Positions 32,774 through 40,230 of a DNA stretch of 62,871 nt are shown here, piece after piece. The position numbers and the translations under genes are program-made. This DNA comes from DAOVRD01 sp964521715 (lineage in GTDB: Bacteria > Planctomycetota > Brocadiia > SM23-32). Each line of letters begins with the position of its first letter. Position 1 is the stretch's first letter. Location: contig CAZFSS010000021.1 in the NCBI GenBank assembly GCA_964521715.1, positions 1-62,871 of the forward strand, given 5' to 3'. The notes below the pieces were generated by a model that saw nothing but the letters and a program-made list of their open reading frames with translations, ran no database searches and was not told the DNA's origin.

Positions 32774-33547
32774 CTAAGACGTTGCGCCGGGCGCGCCGCG
32801 CGGATTGAAGAACCGCCGCACGCGCGCGTCATCCGAACCCTCCTTCAACTGCCGCGGATCTCCCACCGCCGCGAAGTTCCTAAGCTCCTCAACCAGCAGG
32901 CCGACGCGATCCGCGACAGTCAGGATGCTGGTCAGCTCGTGGCTGACGATCACGAAAGTGATCTTCAGGTTACGCGCAAAGCGCAGGATCAGATCCTCCA
33001 GGCCCGCCGTGGTGATGGGGTCCAGGCCGCGCCAGGGCTCGTCGAGGAACAGGACCTGGGGATCGAGCGCCATCGCACGGGCGATCGCAGCGCGCTTGCG
33101 CATCCCGCCGCTCAGCTCGGAGGGCATCAGGCTCGCCGCGGCCTCCAGGCCGACGAGCTGCAGCTTCATCCGTGCGATCAGATCCAGAGCTTCCGGCGGC
33201 AGGTCGGTGAACTCCTCCAGGGCCAGCCGCACGTTCTCCAGCAGACTCATCGAGCCGAACAGGGCGTCCATCTGATATGTGACGCCTATCCTGCTGAGGA
33301 TGCGCAGGCGATCCTCGCCCTCGGCCGATACCATGTCCTCGCCGCCGATGAAGACCTTGCCGGACATGGGGCGGTGCAACCCGATCATGTTCTTCAGAAG
33401 CGTGCTCTTGCCCACGCCGGAGACGCCGGCGATGACGAACACCTCACCGCGCGCCACCTCGAACGACACGTCCTCGATGATGGCTTCGCCGCCGTATCCC
33501 GCGGTCAGGTTCTCGACCCGGATCATCGCTTGTGACTGGCCGGCCAT
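32774..33547 (-). CDS. mlaF: MlaF-type ABC transporter ATPase
   Basis: The 257-residue ATPase has Walker A GVSGVGKST, the Q-loop in VTYQMDALFGSMSL, signature LSGGMRKRA (the MlaF-type variant), Walker B VLFLDEP and the H-loop in VIVSHEL. It energises the permease encoded 6 bp upstream for retrograde or anterograde phospholipid transport. Length is standard. An internal ATG eight codons in is an alternative start. Confidence 0.93.
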   Translation of the reverse strand: MAGQSQAMIRVENLTAGYGGEAIIEDVSFEVARGEVFVIAGVSGVGKSTLLKNMIGLHRPMSGKVFIGGEDMVSAEGEDRLRILSRIGVTYQMDALFGSMSLLENVRLALEEFTDLPPEALDLIARMKLQLVGLEAAASLMPSELSGGMRKRAAIARAMALDPQVLFLDEPWRGLDPITTAGLEDLILRFARNLKITFVIVSHELTSILTVADRVGLLVEELRNFAAVGDPRQLKEGSDDARVRRFFNPRGAPGATS

Positions 33548-33553
33548 CCGCTT

Positions 33554-34693
33554 TCAGATCCCCAGCGAGTAGTAGACGACTGCGAACACCGCGTCGGCCA
33601 CGGCGATCAACACGATGCCGCTGACGACCGCTCCCGTGGTGGCGTCGCCGACGGCGCTGGGGCCGGTAGTCGTCTGCAACCCCCGTAGGCAGCCCACGGC
33701 GGCCACCAGGATGCCCAGCACGAAGGCCTTCACCAACCCGCCCACCAAGTCCGTCGCGTTCACGGCGGATATGACCTGGTTCACATACGCCACAGGCGGC
33801 ACGTTCAGGAAAGCCATCACCAGACCGCCGCCCAGCAGGCCGAAGAAGTTGAAGAAGACCGTCAGGAAGGGCATCATAACGACGGCGGCGACCACGCGCG
33901 GCACTACGAGGAAGCGCATGGGCTCCAGGCCCATCGTGGTCAGCGCGTCTATCTCCTCCGTTACCGTCATCGTGCCCAGCTCGGCGGCAAAGGCGGAGCC
34001 GGAGCGGCCCGTCAGTATGATAGCCGTAATCAGCGGGCCAAGCTCGCGGAACAAGGAGGCGGCGATCAAGTTCGCCACGAACACCTCGGCTCCGAACTTG
34101 CGGAGCGTCATCGCCGACTGGAATCCGAGGATCAGCCCCATCAAGGCGCCGACCAGGATGATTATGGGCAGGGCATTGACGCCGACCTTCTCGGCCATCA
34201 TGAAGGTGTCTTTCCAGCGGACCTGGCGGGGATGCAGAACGGCCCGGGCCAGGGCGGCCGCCGTCTCCCCCACGAAGGCCACAAGGAAGCGAAGGTCTCC
34301 CCAGAGCTTCGTTGCTCCGAAGCCGACCTCCTCCACCAGCCCCATGCGCGCCCGCTTCTCGCGCGGCGGCACGGCAAGCCGCTCGGCGTCGAACTGGCCC
34401 AGCAGCACCTGGAATTCCGGCGCCAGGCCGTGGGTCTCGAACTCCGCGCCCCGTCTCCGCTGACGCCGCTGCAGCTCAAACAACAGGCCGACCCCCGCCC
34501 CGTCGCAGTAGTCGACCTGCGAGGCGTCCACGACGACCCGCTTCGGCGCCGTCCGGTCCAGCGCCTCCATGGCCTCTCGCCACAGATGCCCGGTCGTGTG
34601 GGCGTCCAGACGGCCGCTGAACGTGAGCGTCAGCACGCCTTGCTCGTCCATGGCCGTCGAGACGTCAGCTTGCTGTTTGGAGAGCGTCGCCAT
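33554..34693 (-). CDS. mlaE: MlaE-family permease with N-terminal STAS domain
   Basis: The 379-residue protein joins a STAS/anti-sigma-antagonist-like domain (about 10-95: GVLTLTFSGRLDAHTTGHLW, then VVVDASQVDYCDGAGV) to an MlaE permease domain with about five membrane helices. The permease block has LIGLILGFQSA-type text, FGAEVFVANLIAASLFRELGP, GRSGSAFAAELGTM and TMGLEPMRFLVVPR. In E. coli the STAS part is a separate protein, MlaB; here the two are fused. I use ATG 34693; the longer frame adds basic non-family sequence. First gene of the lipid-transport operon. Confidence 0.93.
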   Translation of the reverse strand: MATLSKQQADVSTAMDEQGVLTLTFSGRLDAHTTGHLWREAMEALDRTAPKRVVVDASQVDYCDGAGVGLLFELQRRQRRRGAEFETHGLAPEFQVLLGQFDAERLAVPPREKRARMGLVEEVGFGATKLWGDLRFLVAFVGETAAALARAVLHPRQVRWKDTFMMAEKVGVNALPIIILVGALMGLILGFQSAMTLRKFGAEVFVANLIAASLFRELGPLITAIILTGRSGSAFAAELGTMTVTEEIDALTTMGLEPMRFLVVPRVVAAVVMMPFLTVFFNFFGLLGGGLVMAFLNVPPVAYVNQVISAVNATDLVGGLVKAFVLGILVAAVGCLRGLQTTTGPSAVGDATTGAVVSGIVLIAVADAVFAVVYYSLGI

Positions 34694-34873
34694 CGGCCCG
34701 CCAGAACCACAGCAGCGCCTGCCGCCAGCACGGCGGATCGCTTCCGCGCGCGGAATGCTGGCAACCAACGCGATGCCGCACCAGGATTATCCCCCTCACG
34801 GCCAGTCACGGTCAAGGGAGTCTGGCCCTCCCGCAACGCCGACGGGCGTAGGGCAACTCCCCTCCGCCAACGC

Positions 34874-36007
34874 CTAACCGCTGTACCTGGCGCAGTACTC
34901 GCTGATCCACCTGACGCGCTCGATGCTCGATTCGTCCGCCCCCTCCGGAAGCTCGTCCGAAATGCCGAGCACCAGCCGCGGATGGAACATCTCGACGACC
35001 TTCTCGACGCACTCCACCAGCTCGTCCCACCCGTAGTAGGGCAGGAACAGCACCGCCGGTATCCCGTCCAGCAGCACCTTGTCGCCGATGTGCTCTTTCG
35101 TCTCTTCCAGGCTGACGTCGCCCTGAGGCAGGGGCGTGAGGGCCTCGATGCCGTCGAAGGGCAGCCTGCTCAGATACCGCAGCAGCGACTTGTAGTAGCC
35201 GTCCATGTGCATGTGCGTGAAGATGCCCTTCTCGCTGAGCTGGCCTGCCCGCTTCTCATACCACGGGATCAGGTACCTCTCGAAGTACGTAGGGGAGAGC
35301 AGTTGGTCGTGGATATTCTCCCCGAAGTTGACGATCCTGACCTCTCCATAGGCGACAATCTGCCTGTAGAGCATATCATAAGAGTCGTCGATGGCGCGCA
35401 TGACCTCTGCGACTTCGTCCGGCGCGTCCGCCAGAGCGTAGATGAAGTCGTCCAGCTTCATCCACTGCTGGCAGAGGGCCTGATAGGGGCTCTTGGGCAC
35501 CCAGAACTGCGGCTCCCCCCGATCGCCCACGAAGCGGCTGCCCTCCTCGAAGTTCTCCGGGCTGAACGTGTACACCGTGCGCTCGAACAGCCACTTGAGC
35601 CTCTTCAGATCCTGCGTGGTCTTGACGGGGAAACCGACCGTCCGCCAGGTCTTGTCCACGGTCTCGTGCAGCTTCTCGACCAGGTCCCCGTGGGGCGTCT
35701 CTCTGATGGTCAGCAGATCGCCGTCGGGCAGCCGTTCGGTCCGCACGCGCACCTTCTCGCTGTACGACTGCTCGACCGGGTCGGGCATGCCCGTGTAGTA
35801 GTGCACGTAGCGCATCGACAGGTCCAGGTCGTCGTAGACCTCCAGCAGGCTCATGTCCTTGAACGGCCCGGGCAGGCTCCCGAACTGCTCGTGCCAGGCG
35901 TACCAGGGCTCCATGCGCGGCTGCCACAGAACGCGGGGCGCTTGCGCGCCCTGGAATATGCGCAGGTTCAACTCCCTCTTGGTCAGGGGCTGCGGTTCAG
36001 GTGCCAC
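34874..36007 (-). CDS. Uroporphyrinogen-decarboxylase-like (URO-D superfamily) protein
   Basis: The 377-residue protein has the URO-D/methylcobamide methyltransferase barrel seen in many planctomycete genes. Telling segments are LADAPDEVAEVMRAI, FGENIHDQLLSPTYFERYLIPWYEKR, the His-rich IFTHMHMDGYYKSLL (potential metal site), and IEALTPLPQGDVSLEETKEHIGD. It is not a heme-pathway HemE: the N-terminal arginine motif of HemE is absent. It may transfer methyl groups or act on a catabolic intermediate. It is divergent from the isomerase-like gene at 36240, across a promoter region. A second URO-D-like gene lies at 56497-57729. Confidence 0.8.
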   Translation of the reverse strand: MAPEPQPLTKRELNLRIFQGAQAPRVLWQPRMEPWYAWHEQFGSLPGPFKDMSLLEVYDDLDLSMRYVHYYTGMPDPVEQSYSEKVRVRTERLPDGDLLTIRETPHGDLVEKLHETVDKTWRTVGFPVKTTQDLKRLKWLFERTVYTFSPENFEEGSRFVGDRGEPQFWVPKSPYQALCQQWMKLDDFIYALADAPDEVAEVMRAIDDSYDMLYRQIVAYGEVRIVNFGENIHDQLLSPTYFERYLIPWYEKRAGQLSEKGIFTHMHMDGYYKSLLRYLSRLPFDGIEALTPLPQGDVSLEETKEHIGDKVLLDGIPAVLFLPYYGWDELVECVEKVVEMFHPRLVLGISDELPEGADESSIERVRWISEYCARYSG

Positions 36008-36139
36008 GGCTCTGGCCTCTCAGCGTCTGTGCGGGATGCCTGCCGGCGCGCGAGGCGCCCCGCCCGGATGGAACGGGGGCGTTCACGATAACGGCGGCTG
36101 CGGCCAAAAGCAACATGCGGGCGGCCCGACAAGCCCGGT

Positions 36140-36168
36140 TTGACCGTCCCCAGGCCGGCTGCTATAAT
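36140..36168 (+). promoter_or_regulatory. Near-consensus sigma-70 promoter for isomerase-like gene
   Basis: TTGACC (36140-36145), 17-nt spacer, perfect TATAAT (36163-36168). The ATG at 36240 lies about 70 nt beyond, with GGAGGG before it. Confidence 0.7.
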
Positions 36169-36239
36169 CCGCGCTTGCCCCAGGCGTGAGGTCGGGCGAA
36201 GGCACTTGAGGGGGCGGATCCCCGAGCTGGAGGGCTGTC

Positions 36240-37685
36240 ATGCTGAGCCACGTCAAGAGCGCACTGCCGCTGAAGGTTGGCTACCTGCCCACGCACCGGT
36301 GGGGCGTGTTCAAGACCGAGGCCGCGCGGCGCGAGAAGGAGAGGATCGAACGGAAGCTCCAGGAGCTCGGCGTGGACTACGTCGGCCTGGACTGGCTGAA
36401 CAAGGACGGACTGCTCTACGATCCGGCGGACGCGGAGGCCGTGGTCCGGCGCTTCTCCGATGAGGGCGTTGCGGCCGTGTTTCCGGCGCATTGCGACTTC
36501 GGCATGGAACTCGCCGTCGGCCGCGTCTGCAAGGCACTCGGAAAGCCAGTGCTGCTGTGGGGACCGCGCGACGAGAGGCCCGAACCGCACACGGCCCGCG
36601 AGCGCGACACGCAGTGCGGGCTCTTCGCCACCAGCAAGCTGCTCAGGCGGCTCCGCCTGCCGTTCACCTACATCGTCAACTGCCGCCCGGAAGACGACGT
36701 CTTCGCGCGGGGAGTGGACAACTTCCTTCGGGCCGTGAACGTAGCGCGCTGCGTGCGAGGCGCCAAGATTGGCCAGATCGACACCCGCCCCACGCCCTTC
36801 ACCAGCACCATGTGCAACGAAAGCGAACTGCTCGAACGCTTCGGCATCGAAGTCGTGCCGACGGCCCTGAGCACGATAACGGCCATCGCGCTCAAGCGCG
36901 AGGATTCTGACGGCGTCACTGCCGAGGTCGAAGCCATCCGCTCGAAGGTGGACGCCGGCGGCGTTCAGGAGAAGGGCCTGCGCCGGGTGGCCTCCCTGAA
37001 ACTGGCGATGCAGGAGTGGATCGTGGCGAACAAGCTCGACGGCGCCGCGATCCAATGCTGGCCCGCTCTTCAGAGCCTGCTGGGGATATGCTGCTGCTTC
37101 GGGGACGGGGAGCTGGCCGACCTGGGCGTGCCCGTGGCGTGCGAGACGGACGTCAACGGCGCCGTGAGCGCCATCGCTCTCCAGGCCGCTGCGCGCGGGG
37201 ACAGCGCCGTCTTCTTCGCGGACCTGACAATCCGGCATCCCGACGACGATAATGCCGAGCTGCTGTGGCACTGCGGCCCGTTCCCGCTCTCACTGGCGGA
37301 CCCCGAATGCTCGCCGCGCATCAGCGGCCATTACATGCAGCCGGACGGCGCGCCGGCGCTCGGCATGTGGCGCCTCAAAGAGGGGAGCGTGACGGTCGGC
37401 CGTTTCGACGGCGACAACGGCGAGTACCGCTTCTTCGTGGGCCACGCCGAAACGTGCAGCGGGCCCGAGACCCCGGGCAACTACGTCTGGGTCAAGGTGG
37501 GCAACTGGCCGCTCTGGGAGGAGCGCCTGATCTACGGGCCCTACATCCACCACGTCGCCGGCGCTTACGGCAAGCTCGCCCCGGCGATATACGAGGGTCT
37601 GAAGTACCTGGGCGTCGAGCCCGACCTCGTCGAGCCGGATGAGCAGCGGATCAGGGCTTACCTGCGCGGCCAGTGCGATCTCTGA
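36240..37685 (+). CDS. L-fucose/L-arabinose isomerase-family protein
   Basis: The 481-residue protein matches the fucose/arabinose isomerase superfamily by order of blocks. It has an N-terminal Rossmann-like part (KVGYLPTHRWGVF, AVFPAHCDFGMELAVG), the middle KLLRRLRLPFTYI, and the C-terminal substrate domain with AIQCWPALQ, VACETDVNGAVSAIALQ and a metal-type Glu/Asp/His set (HCGPFP, ISGHYMQPDG). Such enzymes interconvert aldoses and ketoses with Mn2+; many environmental copies have unproven substrates. It is monocistronic behind a strong promoter and divergent from a URO-D-like gene. Confidence 0.82.
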   Translation: MLSHVKSALPLKVGYLPTHRWGVFKTEAARREKERIERKLQELGVDYVGLDWLNKDGLLYDPADAEAVVRRFSDEGVAAVFPAHCDFGMELAVGRVCKALGKPVLLWGPRDERPEPHTARERDTQCGLFATSKLLRRLRLPFTYIVNCRPEDDVFARGVDNFLRAVNVARCVRGAKIGQIDTRPTPFTSTMCNESELLERFGIEVVPTALSTITAIALKREDSDGVTAEVEAIRSKVDAGGVQEKGLRRVASLKLAMQEWIVANKLDGAAIQCWPALQSLLGICCCFGDGELADLGVPVACETDVNGAVSAIALQAAARGDSAVFFADLTIRHPDDDNAELLWHCGPFPLSLADPECSPRISGHYMQPDGAPALGMWRLKEGSVTVGRFDGDNGEYRFFVGHAETCSGPETPGNYVWVKVGNWPLWEERLIYGPYIHHVAGAYGKLAPAIYEGLKYLGVEPDLVEPDEQRIRAYLRGQCDL

Positions 37686-37691
37686 AGCGCG

Positions 37692-37721
37692 CTGGACGCT
37701 GCGCGCGGGCGGCGTTAGAAT
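37692..37721 (+). promoter_or_regulatory. Candidate promoter for pabB-pabC
   Basis: CTGGAC (37692-37697), 18-nt spacer, TAGAAT (37716-37721), about 60 nt before the pabB ATG. Confidence 0.4.
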
Positions 37722-37782
37722 CGGCTTGTGCTGCGTCTTGCGGTCTGGCCTGCGGTACGTCATCGTGGGGGTCTCTCTGCCG

Positions 37783-39183
37783 ATGTCGGTCCGGCGCCAA
37801 CTCGTGGCAACGGAGTGCCGACCGTTTGCGTACCTGGCAGCGGTCGCGCACGAGCCGTACCCGGCGCTCCTGGAGAGCTCGCTGCATTCGACGCCGCTGG
37901 GCAGGTACTCCATCCTGTGCTGGCGTCCCTTCAAGAAGGTCACATGTCAGGACGGGCGCGTGGAGGTCCAGGACCTGTGCGGGGGGGGCTTGAGCGTCTT
38001 GAGCGGTGATCCCTTCCGCGTGCTGGCAGGCCAGTTCAATCCGTACCGCACGCCCGCCGGGGCTGACTTCGACCTGCCGTTCGCAGGAGGCGCCGTGGGC
38101 TATTTCTCGTACGAGCTGCGGCACCGCATCGAACGCCTGCCCCGCTGGTGTGACTACGACGTGCCCGTCCCGGATTTCACGTTCTGCTTCTACGACCAGG
38201 CCCTCGTGTTCGACCATCGGCGGGAGGTGACAGAGTGGGTCGGACTGGACGGGGCGGTGCCGGAAGTTCCGGCTGCCGCCGAGGGCGCGGCCGTTGCGGA
38301 CGTGGAGCCGGTGGAGCTTGCGTCCAACTTCACCCGCGCGGGGTACCTCGCCGCCGTGCGTCGCGCGAAGGAGTACATCGCCGCGGGGGACATCTTCCAG
38401 GTCAACCTGTCCCAGCGCTTTTCGGGGCGCTGCCCGTCGGACGGTCTGGCCGTCTACTCGCGTCTGCGGCGCGTGAATCCCGCGCCGTTCTCGGCCTTCC
38501 TGAAGTACCCGGAATTCGAGATAGCATCGTCCTCGCCCGAGCGCTTCCTCCTTGTGGAAGGCAACGGCGTTACGACGCGCCCCATCAAGGGGACGCGCCC
38601 CAGGAGGGACGGCGACGAGGTGTTCAACCGCGCCATGGCGGAGGAGCTCCGCCGTTCGGTCAAGGACCACGCCGAGTTGACCATGATCGTTGACCTGGAG
38701 CGCAACGACCTCGGGCGGGTGTGCAACTACGGCTCCGTGCGCGTGGCGGAGCACGCCGTCATCGAGGAGTACCCCACGGTGTTCCACCTCGTCTCTACGG
38801 TGACGGGCGAGCTCTACCGCAGTCAGCACGACGAGTTCTCCCTTATCAAGGCGACCTTTCCGGGTGGCTCTATCACGGGCGCGCCGAAGATACGGGCCAT
38901 GGAGATCATCGAGGAGCTGGAGCCGCACGCCCGCGGCGTCTACACCGGCGCCATCGGCTACGTCTCCTTCCACGGGCGAATGGACCTGAACATCGTGATA
39001 CGCACGATGGTCAGGAAGGACGGATGGATTCACCTGCACGTCGGAGGCGGCATTGTGGCTGACTCGGACCCCGTCCTCGAGTACGAAGAGACCCTGCACA
39101 AGGGCAGGGCGCTCTTCGAAGCCCTCGATGCCCCCATCTACGATGAGATGATGCGGGAGCACGCCCATGAGCGCCACCGATGA
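37783..39183 (+). CDS. pabB: Aminodeoxychorismate synthase component I
   Basis: The 466-residue chorismate-binding enzyme makes 4-amino-4-deoxychorismate for folate. It has the N-terminal STPLGRYSILCWRPF block and AGGAVGYFSYEL. The catalytic half has AGDIFQVNLSQRF, SSPERFL, then PIKGTRPR with lysine K269, the mark of PabB where anthranilate synthase TrpE has alanine. HAELTMIVDLERNDLGRV and GSITGAPKIRAMEII complete it. The ATG at 37783 is preferred because the longer frame begins inside the upstream gene and has no family sequence. Its end overlaps pabC by 17 bp. The amidotransferase pabA is not adjacent. Confidence 0.93.
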   Translation: MSVRRQLVATECRPFAYLAAVAHEPYPALLESSLHSTPLGRYSILCWRPFKKVTCQDGRVEVQDLCGGGLSVLSGDPFRVLAGQFNPYRTPAGADFDLPFAGGAVGYFSYELRHRIERLPRWCDYDVPVPDFTFCFYDQALVFDHRREVTEWVGLDGAVPEVPAAAEGAAVADVEPVELASNFTRAGYLAAVRRAKEYIAAGDIFQVNLSQRFSGRCPSDGLAVYSRLRRVNPAPFSAFLKYPEFEIASSSPERFLLVEGNGVTTRPIKGTRPRRDGDEVFNRAMAEELRRSVKDHAELTMIVDLERNDLGRVCNYGSVRVAEHAVIEEYPTVFHLVSTVTGELYRSQHDEFSLIKATFPGGSITGAPKIRAMEIIEELEPHARGVYTGAIGYVSFHGRMDLNIVIRTMVRKDGWIHLHVGGGIVADSDPVLEYEETLHKGRALFEALDAPIYDEMMREHAHERHR

Positions 39184-40045
39184 CGGCGGTCCGCCCCAGT
39201 GGGTCTACCTCGACGGCCGAATGGTCGAAAGGGACGCGGCCCGGATCTCGCCGTTCGATAGGGGCTTTCTCTACGGCGACGGGTTCTTCGAGACGACGCG
39301 CATACTCGGTGGCAGGCCGCTGCTGCTTGAGCGCCACCTGGATAGACTCGCGTCCTCCTGCCGCCAGACCGGGTTCGGCGACGCCTTCGGCACAGGCGAG
39401 CTGAAGGCAGGCATCCGCTGGCTGATCGAGGCGAACGGCGTTGAGGACGGCTATCTGCGCATCACCGTCAGCCGCGGGCTCCACGGGGGGAGGCTGGACG
39501 AGCTGGGGACCGATGCGCCGACGGTCTTCACTGAGGCGCGTCCCATGATCCTGCCGCCCATCGACGCGCCGCCTCCGTTCGTCCTCGCCAGGTCCCGTTA
39601 CCGGCGGAACGAGCGCTCGCCCGCAGTCCGGCACAAGAGCCTCAGCTATCAGGGCAACCTGCTGGCCCTCGCGGAGGGCCGGCAGAGGGGCGCCGATGAG
39701 GTCTTCTTCCTCAACTCGCAGGGGCACCTGACGGAGGGGGCCATCACGAACCTGTTCTTCGTCGCGGACGGCGTCGTGTGCACGCCCCACGTCGACTGCG
39801 GCCTGCTGCCGGGCGTCACCAGGCAGGTCGTCCTGGAGATCTGCGCGCAGGGCGGGCTGCCCACCGACGTCGGTGCCTACGAGGAGGGGGCCCTGCGGGG
39901 GGCGGACGAGGTGTTCTGCACGAACTCGCTACGCGGCGTGGCTGCGGTCGAGAAGATCCTGGACTACCCGGATCATGCGCTCGGCGTCCATGACCTGACT
40001 ATCCGCATCCGCCGGGCTTACGCCGACCTGTGCCAGCAGACGTAG
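39167..40045 (+). CDS. pabC: Aminodeoxychorismate lyase-like class IV aminotransferase
   Basis: The 292-residue PLP enzyme has class IV landmarks. These are VYLDGRMVERDAARISPFDRGFLYGDGFFET, of which FDRGFLYGDGFFET is the family signature, the Schiff-base lysine K157 in RHKSLSYQGNLLA, DEVFFLNSQGHLTEGAITNLFF and the closing DEVFCTNSLRGV. The 17-bp overlap with pabB makes the folate-pathway lyase role (aminodeoxychorismate to p-aminobenzoate plus pyruvate) most likely. A branched-chain or D-amino-acid transaminase is the alternative for the same fold. Confidence 0.88.
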   Translation: MSATDDGGPPQWVYLDGRMVERDAARISPFDRGFLYGDGFFETTRILGGRPLLLERHLDRLASSCRQTGFGDAFGTGELKAGIRWLIEANGVEDGYLRITVSRGLHGGRLDELGTDAPTVFTEARPMILPPIDAPPPFVLARSRYRRNERSPAVRHKSLSYQGNLLALAEGRQRGADEVFFLNSQGHLTEGAITNLFFVADGVVCTPHVDCGLLPGVTRQVVLEICAQGGLPTDVGAYEEGALRGADEVFCTNSLRGVAAVEKILDYPDHALGVHDLTIRIRRAYADLCQQT

Positions 40046-40060
40046 CGCCGCCACTCCCGG

Positions 40061-40096
40061 CCGCAGTGTCGTGCCGGCAGGATGCCGGCGCTGCGG
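40061..40096. terminator. Stem-loop after pabC
   Basis: CCGCAG (40061-40066) pairs with CTGCGG (40091-40096), and inside CCGGCA (40074-40079) pairs with TGCCGG (40083-40088) around loop GGA. It lies 15 nt after the pabC stop and ahead of the next promoter, so a termination role is plausible. There is no T run. Confidence 0.4.
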
Positions 40097-40126
40097 TCCG
40101 GGCGGAAGTGGCCCGCCGGGCCGTGT

Positions 40127-40154
40127 TTGACGTGGCCGGGAGGAAACCTATAAT
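40127..40154 (+). promoter_or_regulatory. Near-consensus sigma-70 promoter for the giant surface protein
   Basis: TTGACG (40127-40132), 16-nt spacer, perfect TATAAT (40149-40154), 76 nt before the ATG at 40231, which has AGGAAAG upstream. Confidence 0.65.
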
Positions 40155-40230
40155 GATGGCGTGAGAATTGGGGATGGTGCCGTCTGCCGGGCGCTCAACG
40201 TGGCCCTGAGTCCGATTTGCGAGGAAAGCT

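Noticed and set aside
34874..36007. HemE (true uroporphyrinogen decarboxylase) identity for the URO-D-like gene
   Set aside because: The HemE N-terminal arginine motif is absent, and the His-rich segment and context resemble the catabolic/methyltransferase branch.
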